In this document: positions 16,900-24,856 of the stretch, one piece after another
Layout of the letters: each line of letters opens with the position of its first letter
Position numbering within the stretch: the first letter of the stretch is position 1
Source of the DNA: JANXMY01 sp964251675
Lineage (GTDB): Bacteria > Armatimonadota > Armatimonadia > Armatimonadales > Capsulimonadaceae
Direction: 5' to 3'
Assembly: GCA_964251675.1 (NCBI GenBank)
Contig: CAXUKS010000002.1
Location: 129,506-193,505 of the forward strand
Length of the DNA: 64,000 nucleotides
Notes under the pieces: model-generated
What the model was told of the DNA's origin: nothing
The model's input: the letters and a program-made list of their open reading frames with translations, nothing else
Databases searched by the model: none
Position numbers and translations under genes: made by a program

Positions 16900-18087
16900 A
16901 TGCCGGAAACGACGGACGTTCTGGTCATTGGCGGCGGCCTGATGGGCTGTTCCACTGCCTATCATCTGGCCCGGCAGGGAGCCGAAGTGACCCTGGTGGA
17001 GCGCAAGGCGCAGCCGGGTCAGGAAACCACGGCCCGGTCAGGCGCAATCATCCGGGCGCACTACGGCGTGCCTGCGCTGGTGACGCTGGCCCTGGAAGCG
17101 AACCGGCGCTATATGCGCTTCGAGGACGAGGTTGGCCTGCCCTGCGGCTTCGTCGCCTGCGGCTATTCCGTCCTGGTGGATGCGGCGGACGAGGCCAACT
17201 TGCGCGGGGCAGTCGCAATGCATCAGTCGCTTGGCGTCAACGTGTCGCTGATTTCGCCGGAGGCGCTGAAGGCGCTCGTGCCCGCCGTCCGAACGGAGGA
17301 TGTCGCCCTGGCTGCCTGGGAACCGGACGGCGGCTACGCCAGCCCGCCCCTGACGGTGGCGGCCTATGCGGCGCAGGCGGCCCAGCTCGGGGCGGCCCTG
17401 CGCTTCGACTGCTCCGTGGTCGCCGCCGTGCGGGAGGGAACAGGCTGGCGCGTGACCCTGGGCGACGGCTCGGCCATTCTGGCAGGTCAGGTGGTGCTCT
17501 GCACCGGCAACTGGTCACGGCCCATTGGGGCGCTCTTCGGGCTGAACCTGCCGGTCACGCCGGTCCGAGCGCAGATCGTCGTGCTGGAACGCCCCGCCTT
17601 GTTTGCCGGAGGCTTCCCCATCGTGTCCGACCTCATCCATCTGGCCTACTTCCGGGAGGACGGCGAGGGCGGCATGTGGGTCGGATCGTCCGACAACGCA
17701 GACCTGGCGGAAGCTCTGGGGCAGCCGGAGGGTTTTGACGAGGGGGCAGGCGCACAGGCCATCAGCGATGCCCGGCGCAAGGCCAGCCTGCGGTTCGAGG
17801 GCATGAATGCCGCAGACAGCAGCGTCCAGCGTACCTTTGCCGGGCTGTATGAAACGACGCCGGACTGGCAGCCGGTTATGGACTCGCTCGAAGACGGCCT
17901 CCACGCCGCCATCGGCTTTTCCGGGCACGGTTTCAAGCTGGCTCCCGTCGTCGGCGAGGCGATGGCCGCCCGTGTTCTGGGACAGCCCGACCCGTTTGAT
18001 ATTTCCCTGTTCACGCTGGCACGCTTCGCCGAAGACCGCCCGATTCGCACGTCTTATCCCTACCAGCGGGCCAAGTTCCTGCGATAA
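16900..18087 (+). CDS. DAO-family FAD oxidoreductase (sarcosine oxidase beta-like)
   Basis: 395 residues from the ATG at 16900. N-terminal Rossmann FAD site VLVIGGGLMGCSTAYHLA with the acidic VERK 20 residues later, the TTARSGAIIRAHYG active-site region, and the C-terminal ATP-GFSGHGFKLAP type motif (GFSGHGFKLAPVVGEA) where FAD is held. The family (SoxB, DadA, PuuB, MgdA) oxidises secondary or N-methyl amino acids, releasing an aldehyde. In this operon it would oxidise the gamma-glutamylated or N-methylglutamate intermediate. No SoxA/D/G partner subunits are present, so it is probably monomeric or homomeric. Confidence 0.87.
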   Translation: MPETTDVLVIGGGLMGCSTAYHLARQGAEVTLVERKAQPGQETTARSGAIIRAHYGVPALVTLALEANRRYMRFEDEVGLPCGFVACGYSVLVDAADEANLRGAVAMHQSLGVNVSLISPEALKALVPAVRTEDVALAAWEPDGGYASPPLTVAAYAAQAAQLGAALRFDCSVVAAVREGTGWRVTLGDGSAILAGQVVLCTGNWSRPIGALFGLNLPVTPVRAQIVVLERPALFAGGFPIVSDLIHLAYFREDGEGGMWVGSSDNADLAEALGQPEGFDEGAGAQAISDARRKASLRFEGMNAADSSVQRTFAGLYETTPDWQPVMDSLEDGLHAAIGFSGHGFKLAPVVGEAMAARVLGQPDPFDISLFTLARFAEDRPIRTSYPYQRAKFLR

Positions 18088-18114
18088 AAATCCTGATTTG
18101 AGGAGACCGCTCTG

Positions 18115-19464
18115 ATGTTCACTCTCACCGACACGCAGAAACTATTCGCCGACAAAGACATCAAGTTCTTCTTGATGTCGTTCGTAGATATGCACGGCGT
18201 CCCCCGCGCCAAGCTGGTCCCTGCCGAGTGCCTGGCCGATGTCATGGAAGGCGCGGCGGGCTTTGCAGGCTTTGCCGTGGACGGTCTGGGCCAGGGGCCG
18301 CACGACCCTGATTTGTCCTGTGTCCCCCAAAGCAGCTCGACCGTCTTCCCGCTGCCCTGGAAACCCGGCGTTGCCTGGATCGCTGGCAATCTTCAAAGTG
18401 ACGGCGGCGACTGGCGCTATTGCCCACGCGCCATCCTCAGCCGCGCCCTGGCGGATGCCAACGCAAAAGGCTTCACCTTTATGCTCGGCGTCGAGCCGGA
18501 GTTCTTCCTGGTAGAAAAGCAGGCCGGGGGCGGTCTGGGAGTGGCTGACACCGCCGACACGCTCGCCAAGCCGTGCTATGGGCAGTTGTCGCTGCTGCGG
18601 AACGCCGACTTTCTGATGACACTGATCACTCACCTGAACGGGCTGGGGTACGGGGTTTACCAGAACGACCACGAGGATGCCAACGGCCAGTTTGAAATCA
18701 ACTGGCGCTTTGCAGATGCGCTGACGATGGCTGACCAGGTCTCATTCTTCAAGTTCATGGTCAAGGCGCTGGCCGAGGAGCGCGGGCTGTGCGCGACATT
18801 CATGCCCAAGCCGTTCGCCGACCTGACTGGCAGCGGCTCCCACCACCACATCTCCCTGTGGGACACCGACGGCAAAGATAACCTGTTCCTGGACAAGAGC
18901 GACCCGCGTGGGCTGTCGTCTCTCGCTCTTTCTTTTATGGCCGGAGTTCTCGCCCATGCGCGGGGACTGTGCGCTCTGACCGCGCCCTCGGTCAACTCCT
19001 ATAAACGATTCGGGGCGCGTTCGCCCCGGTCCGGCGCGACCTGGGCGCCGGTCTTCATTGCTCACGGCGGCAACAACCGGACCCTGATGATGCGCGTGCC
19101 CGCGCCGGGCCGCATCGAGTACCGCACGGCAGACGGCTCGGCGAACCCCTACCTGGCGGCGGCGGCGCTGCTGGCGGCGGGGCTGGACGGCGTGGCACGC
19201 AATCTTGAGCTGGGCGAGGCGCAGACCGACAACCTGTTTCTGCTCTCGCCCCGCGAGGCGCAGGCACGCGGAATCGAGATGCTGCCATCCAATCTGGGGG
19301 AGGCGCTGGATGCACTGGAACAGGACGACGTGCTGTGCAGGGCGCTGGGCAGCGAATACGCGCCGCACTACCTGGAAGTCAAGCGGGCGGAGTGGGACGA
19401 TTACGCGGAGATGACCGCCAAAAGCATCACCGCCTGGGAAATCGGGCGCTACCTCGGCCTCTAA
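18115..19464 (+). CDS. Glutamine-synthetase-like gamma-glutamyl-amine ligase, copy 2
   Basis: 449 residues after GAGGAG. Same order of motifs as copy 1: SFVDMHGVPRAKLV, VEPEFFLV, DHEDANGQFEINW, GSGSHHHISLW, VNSYKRF, GATWAPVF, NNRTLMMRVP, EYRTADGSANPYLAA. The GATWAPVF-NNRT segment is closer to the GMAS/GlnT type than copy 1 is. Two divergent ligases in one operon suggest two amine substrates or a heteromeric enzyme. Separated by 27 bases from the oxidase. Confidence 0.83.
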   Translation: MFTLTDTQKLFADKDIKFFLMSFVDMHGVPRAKLVPAECLADVMEGAAGFAGFAVDGLGQGPHDPDLSCVPQSSSTVFPLPWKPGVAWIAGNLQSDGGDWRYCPRAILSRALADANAKGFTFMLGVEPEFFLVEKQAGGGLGVADTADTLAKPCYGQLSLLRNADFLMTLITHLNGLGYGVYQNDHEDANGQFEINWRFADALTMADQVSFFKFMVKALAEERGLCATFMPKPFADLTGSGSHHHISLWDTDGKDNLFLDKSDPRGLSSLALSFMAGVLAHARGLCALTAPSVNSYKRFGARSPRSGATWAPVFIAHGGNNRTLMMRVPAPGRIEYRTADGSANPYLAAAALLAAGLDGVARNLELGEAQTDNLFLLSPREAQARGIEMLPSNLGEALDALEQDDVLCRALGSEYAPHYLEVKRAEWDDYAEMTAKSITAWEIGRYLGL

Positions 19465-19498
19465 AGGGGCAAAATGGCACAGACCGGAAGGGGGAGCG

Positions 19499-20197
19499 GT
19501 GGCATTCGTCTACGTTTTGCAGCATCACGAGGCTGAAACCTCGGGCACTCTCGGAGACGTGCTTCGCACGCGCCGCATCGCCACGCGCACGGTGGCTGGC
19601 TTTGCCGGGGAGACCGTTCCCCGGCACCTCGGGGATGCGGCAGGGCTGGTCATCCTGGGTGGCCCGATGGGCGTGTCCGAGCAGGAGAGTTACCCGTTTC
19701 TGCGGGACGAGGTGGCTCTGATCAGAGATGCTCTCGCCCACAATGCGCCGATTCTCGGAATCTGTCTGGGAGGGCAGCTTCTGGCGCATGCGCTGGGGGC
19801 CGCCGTGACAAAAGCGCCTCACGCTGAGATTGGCTGGTCGCCGCTGCGGCTGACCGACGCCGCCCGGCAGGACCGGCTCTGGGCCAGTGTTGACTCTCCC
19901 TGCTGCGCCTTCCATTGGCACGAAGACGCCTTTGATCTTCCGCCGGAGAGCGTAGCGCTGGCCTCATCCGACTTGACCCCCTGCCAGGCGTTCCGCTTCG
20001 GTTCGTGCGTTTATGGCCTGCAGTGCCATTTAGAAGTGACTCAGCCATTGATAGAAGACTGGCTGGCTCTGTGGGGAGAGGGCTTGCCAGATGCCGGGGC
20101 GGCCGCGATCCGGGCGCAGGCACGGCAGGAGCTGCCAGGGCTGGGACGCACGGCGCAAACGGTTTTTGGCGCATGGGTTGATCTGCTTGCGCCCTGA
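19499..20197 (+). CDS. Class I glutamine amidotransferase-like hydrolase
   Basis: 232 residues. The start GTG at 19499 is preceded by GGAAGGGGGAG; an ATG at 19474 is out of frame. The alpha/beta fold has the nucleophile elbow GICLGGQLLAHALG (Cys near 83) and the His of YGLQCHLEVT, completing a Cys-His-Glu triad as in GuaA-like GATase1 proteins. No synthetase domain is attached, so it may hydrolyse a gamma-glutamyl amide, as PuuD does in putrescine degradation (PuuD belongs to a neighbouring family). Last gene of the operon, followed by a terminator. Confidence 0.82.
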   Translation: MAFVYVLQHHEAETSGTLGDVLRTRRIATRTVAGFAGETVPRHLGDAAGLVILGGPMGVSEQESYPFLRDEVALIRDALAHNAPILGICLGGQLLAHALGAAVTKAPHAEIGWSPLRLTDAARQDRLWASVDSPCCAFHWHEDAFDLPPESVALASSDLTPCQAFRFGSCVYGLQCHLEVTQPLIEDWLALWGEGLPDAGAAAIRAQARQELPGLGRTAQTVFGAWVDLLAP

Positions 20198-20249
20198 AGC
20201 CTGCACCATTCAGTGTGTCACCCCCCGCTTCGCAGGCCAGCAGACGCCT

Positions 20250-20286
20250 AAAAGCCCAGCCCTCTTACGTGAGTGGCTGGGCTTTT
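20250..20286. terminator. Bidirectional intrinsic terminator
   Basis: AAAAGCCCAGCC (20250-20261) and GGCTGGGCTTTT (20275-20286) form a 12-bp stem with A and T tails on the two sides, between the convergent amidotransferase and katG genes. Confidence 0.9.
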
Positions 20287-20328
20287 GGGCATTTTCAGGC
20301 AGGCGGCGTCGCATCAGACAATACCAGG

Positions 20329-22620
20329 TCAGGCCCGGTCGAAGCGGTCCAGGTTCATCACTTTGGTCCAGGCGGCAGCGAAGTCCCGCACGAACTTGTC
20401 CTGCGCGTCATCACAGGCATACACCTCCGCGATGGCTCTCAGCTCCGAGTTCGACCCAAAAATCAGGTCAACACGGGTCCCTGTCCATTTGACCGCCCCG
20501 GTGATGCGGTCGCGGCCTTCAAACACGTCGCTTTCCGAGGAAACCGCGCTCCACTTTGTCCCGAAATCGATCAGATTGACGAAGAAGTCAGAGGTGAGCA
20601 TCCCAACCCGGTCGGTGAAGACGCCGTGCGGCGAGTGGTCAAAGTTCGTCCCGAGGACACGCATTCCGCCGACAAGCACGGTCATCTCGGGAGCGGTCAG
20701 GTTCAAAAGCTGAGCTTTGTCCACCAGCAGCTCCTCGGCGGAGGCGATATGCCGGGGCTTCAGGTAGTTGCGGAACCCGTCGGCCGCTGGCTCGAGCGCG
20801 GCAAATGAGACCACATCGGTCTGCGCCTGGCTGGCATCGGCCCGTCCGGGCGTAAAGGGCATCGTGAGAGTGTGTCCGGCGGCCTGCGCCGCCTGTTCGA
20901 TGCCCGCACACCCGCCAAGAACAATCAAGTCTGCGAGCGAGACTTGCTTGCCGCTGGACTGAGCCGCATTGAACTCCTGCTGGATTCCCGTAAGCGTTTC
21001 CAGCACTGTGTCAAGCTGACCGGGGCTGTTGACCTCCCAATCCTTCTGCGGGGCCAGCCGCAGGCGAGCGCCGTTCGCGCCGCCGCGCTTGTCCGAGCCG
21101 CGAAACGTCGACGCCGAGGCCCAGGCGGTCGAGACTAGCTCGGACACCGACAGGCCCGACGCCAGGATCGTGCTTTTGAGCGCCGCGCCGTCCTCGGCGT
21201 CAATCAGCGGATGGGTGACTGCCGGGACCGGGTCCTGCCAGATCAGCACTTCTTCGGGAACCTCGGGGCCGAGGTAACGCGCCACGGGACCCATATCGCG
21301 GTGGGTCAGCTTGAACCAGGCGCGGGCGAAGGCATCTGCGAATTCGTCCGGGTGCTCGTGGAAGCGCCGGGAGATCTTCTCGTAAGCCGGGTCCACGCGC
21401 AGGGCCAGGTCGGTGGTGAGCATGAAGGGCGCATGGCGCACCGCCGGATCATGCGCGTCCGGGACAGTTCCGGCCCCGGCCCCGTCTTTGGGCTTCCACT
21501 GGTAGGCCCCGGCGGGGCTTTTTGTCAGCTCCCATTCAAAGCCGAACAGGTTGTCAAAATACTCATTGCCCCACGCGGTCGGCGTCGTCGTCCAGGCTCC
21601 CTCGAGGCCGCTCGTGATCGTGTGGACCCCGTTTCCATTGCCCAGCGTGTTCTTCCAGCCGAGGCCCTGCTCCTCGATGCCTGCCGCCATCGGCTCGAAG
21701 CCGACGTACTTGCTCGGGTCGGCTGCGCCGTGGGTCTTGCCGAACGTGTGGCCGCCCGCGATCAGGGCGACCGTCTCGGCATCGTTCATCGCCATCCGGC
21801 CAAAGGTTTCGCGGATGTCGCGGGCCGAGGCGAGCGGGTCTGGCCGCCCGTTCGGGCCTTCCGGGTTCACATAGATGAGGCCCATCTGGACTGCGGCCAG
21901 GGGATTTTCCAGCTCCCGGTCATCGGTGTAGCGATTGTCCGCCAGCCACTCTTTTTCGGAACCCCAGTAGATGTCTTCGGCGGGTTCCCACACGTCCTCG
22001 CGTCCGCCTGCGAAGCCGAACGTCTGGAAGCCCATCGACTCCAGGGCACAGTTGCCGGTCAGCACCATCAGGTCGGCCCAGGAGATCTTCCGTCCGTACT
22101 TCTTTTTGATGGGCCAGAGCAGCAGGCGGGCCTTGTCGAGGTTGGCATTATCGGGCCAGCTATTGAGGGGGGCGAACCGCTGCGTGCCGTAGCCTGCGCC
22201 GCCGCGACCATCCGAGATGCGGTAGGTGCCCGCGCTGTGCCAGGCCATTCGGACAAAAAGCGGTCCGTAATGGCCGTAGTCGGCGGGCCACCACTCCTGG
22301 GAGTCGGTCATCAGCGCGAAGATGTCTTTTTTGACGGCCTCTAAATCCAGGGACTCAAACTCTTTCGCATAGCTGAACGCCGGGTCCATCGGGTCCGAAA
22401 GCGGGGAGTGCTGGCGCAGAATGTTCATCTTGAGCTGATTGGGCCACCAGTCGCGGTTTCGCATTCCCCCGCCCGCCGTCTGTTTAAGCACCCCGCTTGT
22501 GAACGGACACTGCCCTTCCAGGGAAGCAGGGTTTGCCTCGTGAATAGGAGCAGGTTCCGGCTCATGGTTGAGGGCTGAAATAATATCGGGCGTGCCCTGT
22601 TCCAGGGTTGTGTCGCTCAT
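20329..22620 (-). CDS. katG: Catalase-peroxidase KatG
   Basis: 763 residues. The ATG at 22620 overlaps the furA stop (TGATG), so the pair is translationally coupled. Distal haem-pocket motif VRMAWHSAGTYR (about 123-134) contains the Arg-Trp-His triad including the cross-linking Trp; GLIYVNPEGPNG carries the cross-link Tyr; proximal His in IAGGHTFGKTHG. The C-terminal half is the non-haem-binding duplicate typical of the family. Breaks down H2O2 by catalase and peroxidase routes in the cytoplasm. Full family length, no lesions seen. Confidence 0.97.
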   Translation of the reverse strand: MSDTTLEQGTPDIISALNHEPEPAPIHEANPASLEGQCPFTSGVLKQTAGGGMRNRDWWPNQLKMNILRQHSPLSDPMDPAFSYAKEFESLDLEAVKKDIFALMTDSQEWWPADYGHYGPLFVRMAWHSAGTYRISDGRGGAGYGTQRFAPLNSWPDNANLDKARLLLWPIKKKYGRKISWADLMVLTGNCALESMGFQTFGFAGGREDVWEPAEDIYWGSEKEWLADNRYTDDRELENPLAAVQMGLIYVNPEGPNGRPDPLASARDIRETFGRMAMNDAETVALIAGGHTFGKTHGAADPSKYVGFEPMAAGIEEQGLGWKNTLGNGNGVHTITSGLEGAWTTTPTAWGNEYFDNLFGFEWELTKSPAGAYQWKPKDGAGAGTVPDAHDPAVRHAPFMLTTDLALRVDPAYEKISRRFHEHPDEFADAFARAWFKLTHRDMGPVARYLGPEVPEEVLIWQDPVPAVTHPLIDAEDGAALKSTILASGLSVSELVSTAWASASTFRGSDKRGGANGARLRLAPQKDWEVNSPGQLDTVLETLTGIQQEFNAAQSSGKQVSLADLIVLGGCAGIEQAAQAAGHTLTMPFTPGRADASQAQTDVVSFAALEPAADGFRNYLKPRHIASAEELLVDKAQLLNLTAPEMTVLVGGMRVLGTNFDHSPHGVFTDRVGMLTSDFFVNLIDFGTKWSAVSSESDVFEGRDRITGAVKWTGTRVDLIFGSNSELRAIAEVYACDDAQDKFVRDFAAAWTKVMNLDRFDRA

Positions 22621-23072
22621 CAAAGTTGTTCCTTCATTCTATTTTGGTGATTATTTTGCGTGCAGTCTGGGCAGAGGCCCCAAAAGATAATTTCCGCCTC
22701 CTCCACGACAAACCCGTGTCTATCGGAAGGCTCCAGGCAGGGGGCCGCGCCAACGGTGCAGTCTGCGTCGGCGGTCGCGCCGCAACGGCGGCAGACGATG
22801 TGATGGTGATTGTCGCCCACCCGCGCTTCGTAGCGTCCGGGGTGGCCGGAAGGCTGAATGCGCCGGACAAGCCCGGCTTCCTCCAGGACGTGCAGGTTGT
22901 CGTAGACCGCCTGTGTGGAAAGCGTGCCAAGCTGCTCACGGGCCGCCGCCGCAACGGCTTCCGCGTCCCGGTGCTGCCCTTCACCCTGAACGGCAGCCAG
23001 CACCGCCAGTCGGCTGGCGGTGACCCGCAGACCGGCCTGACGAAGGGCGTTCTGAAGTGCAGGTGGTATCAT
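22620..23072 (-). CDS. furA: Fur-family peroxide/metal regulator (FurA-like)
   Basis: 150 residues. Winged helix (about 10-80; AGLRVTASRLAVLAAV, TQAVYDNLHVLEEAGLVRR) then a metal-binding dimerisation part (HHHIVCRRCG and CPDC, two CxxC zinc sites). The arrangement furA-katG with a TGATG overlap is the classical peroxide-sensing operon, in which FurA represses both genes and is released by oxidation. The start ATG (23072) lies only 7 bases after a consensus -10, so the message is probably leaderless. Confidence 0.92.
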   Translation of the reverse strand: MIPPALQNALRQAGLRVTASRLAVLAAVQGEGQHRDAEAVAAAAREQLGTLSTQAVYDNLHVLEEAGLVRRIQPSGHPGRYEARVGDNHHHIVCRRCGATADADCTVGAAPCLEPSDRHGFVVEEAEIIFWGLCPDCTQNNHQNRMKEQL

Positions 23073-23079
23073 AGGCTTT

Positions 23080-23108
23080 ATTATAGCCGCTTATCTGGAA
23101 TAAGTCAA
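23080..23108 (-). promoter_or_regulatory. furA-katG promoter with Fur-type operator
   Basis: Minus strand: TTGACT (23108-23103), 17-base spacer, TATAAT (23085-23080). The spacer and -35 edge contain the palindrome CTTATTCCAGATAAG (23104-23090), a good candidate FurA/PerR operator. Bound repressor would block RNA polymerase directly. Confidence 0.8.
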
Positions 23109-23185
23109 GACTACGACCCGGTAAACTTTGCACGCTCCCCGCGTATTCCTCGTGGATGCAGGCAATTCCTGCTGACTGGGTACGG

Positions 23186-24856
23186 TTACAGGGCGCGGTG
23201 GGGCGGCGCAGGTATTCCCACCGGGAGCCTTACCCGCACGTCCTCCTGACCGGCCTCCACGGGGACTTTGCGGAACAAGTCCGGGCTGTCCTGGCCGAGC
23301 CTCGTGAAATGATTGGCTTCTTCCTGATACAAGTCCAGAGTCAGCGGCTCCCGGACGACATGGGAAACGCGGAACCGACCCTGGCTGTCTAAAGTCGCCG
23401 TCTGGCTGGTGTGCGCCCCGTGGATAATGACGGTGATGCCCTCCGAAACAGGTTTGCCTGCGGCATCTACGATCTGCCCTGAGACCACCTGGTCGGCGGG
23501 CAGCACCGTCAGCCGTCCAAAATCGTGCTGCTCGCCATCGCCCAGGGTCAGGATCGTCTTGCTGTAGGGATAGCCGGGGTCTGACGGTGGAAAGGTGACC
23601 AGTCCGTAGGACCCGCCGCCGAGATTGACCTGATAGCGGCCCGCTGGCAGGCCCGACAGTGTAAACCTGCCTGCGGCGTCCGTCACCGTCGCCCGACTGA
23701 GACCGGCCCCACCCGCCGCCGCCAAGCCGCCCCGGCAGGAGACGGCGACGCCTGCTTTGGTCTGCCCGTCTTCCCCGACAACGACGCCTTTGTAACACGC
23801 CAGCGGCTGCCGCGAAAGCTGCACCCTGATTCCGTTCCAGATCGCCTCCGACGTCGGGACTTCCACGGCATACTGCTCTGCATTGTGAGCTGCGTTCTGG
23901 GCCAAAATTGCAACGGCCCGGTACGCGCCGCTGTATTCGCTGGGCAGGAGCGGCGGCAGCGAGGCCGCAAACCGCCCCTTGTCATCGGTTGTCAGCAAGA
24001 CTTCCGAGTTCGGGCGCAGGACGGACACTTGAGCGCCGGACGCCGGCTTGCCGTCTGCCGACAGCACAATGCCGCGCCAGACGGTAGGGGTCTTGGGGAG
24101 GTCTGCGGGGTAGGTCTTGACGTTCCAGACAACATCCTGAAGATGCTGCTCGTTGATCTCGCGGTAGAAGGCGTAGCCGGGTGCGGCCTGCACGGCAGGC
24201 TGCGTGCCGCCGGGCGAGACCAAAGAAAGCCCGGCAAACAGACTGGGAACCCGAAATCTGGCCTGTCCCTGGGCATCGGTCACGGCGGCGGTCACCGCAG
24301 AACTGCTGTAAGGCTGGTTTGTCTGATACCGGGCGAGGATGCCGGGAACAGGCTGGCCGGTCAGGGCGTCCCGCACCCGCAGGGTGACCTGCGGCCCGGT
24401 CAGCAGCCGAAAGTTCAACGCTGGACGGGGCACGCCCGGCGTCAGGGTGACGGTCCGGCTGGGCGGGACCAAAAACAGCGGCTGTTGGTCTTCCACCGTG
24501 ACACGAAACTCCGTGTCGGGCGGAGCGGTGGGATCGTTCTGAAACAGGCGGGGCGACCGGCCCGTGTCTACTGTGATCTTGTACCGGCCTGTGGCATCGG
24601 TGACAGCTTCGGCGGCGGGCGCGGCAGACACATAGTGGGTAGACCAGGCGACCACTGAGACCCCCGCCGCCGGGGTGCCGTTGTCCCCGAATATCTGCCC
24701 GGAAGCAATTGCCACTGCTGCCGTGCCGGAATTAGGCAGAGCGACATTAGGCTGAGCGGCATCAGGCCGGGTGTGCCCTGCCGCCAGCAGAACGCACACT
24801 CCCAGGCTGATCCCCGCTGTGGCTAAACTCTGAACTCTTTTCATTTTTTCTCTCAT
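23186..24856 (-). CDS. Secreted carboxypeptidase-regulatory-like domain protein, 556 aa
   Basis: I start it at the ATG at 24856, which overlaps the upstream stop by four bases (ATGA); an alternative is the ATG at 24844. Signal peptide in residues about 5-30 (SLATAGISLGVCVLLAAG). The mature part is a chain of beta-sandwich repeats of the CarboxypepD_reg/CnaB type, each with GxxxPAAGVSVVAW- or GKPVSEGITVIIHG-like starts and DATGRYKI or DSQGRFRV turns. Probably a cell-surface or secreted structural protein, co-expressed with its larger upstream neighbour. Confidence 0.7.
   Translation of the reverse strand: MREKMKRVQSLATAGISLGVCVLLAAGHTRPDAAQPNVALPNSGTAAVAIASGQIFGDNGTPAAGVSVVAWSTHYVSAAPAAEAVTDATGRYKITVDTGRSPRLFQNDPTAPPDTEFRVTVEDQQPLFLVPPSRTVTLTPGVPRPALNFRLLTGPQVTLRVRDALTGQPVPGILARYQTNQPYSSSAVTAAVTDAQGQARFRVPSLFAGLSLVSPGGTQPAVQAAPGYAFYREINEQHLQDVVWNVKTYPADLPKTPTVWRGIVLSADGKPASGAQVSVLRPNSEVLLTTDDKGRFAASLPPLLPSEYSGAYRAVAILAQNAAHNAEQYAVEVPTSEAIWNGIRVQLSRQPLACYKGVVVGEDGQTKAGVAVSCRGGLAAAGGAGLSRATVTDAAGRFTLSGLPAGRYQVNLGGGSYGLVTFPPSDPGYPYSKTILTLGDGEQHDFGRLTVLPADQVVSGQIVDAAGKPVSEGITVIIHGAHTSQTATLDSQGRFRVSHVVREPLTLDLYQEEANHFTRLGQDSPDLFRKVPVEAGQEDVRVRLPVGIPAPPHRAL

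Noticed and set aside
19474..19536. Alternative ATG start for the amidotransferase with a good ribosome site
   Set aside because: It is in another frame and stops after 20 codons; the GTG at 19499 is in the family frame.
21211..22344. A 377-codon plus-strand frame opposite katG
   Set aside because: Shadow of katG.
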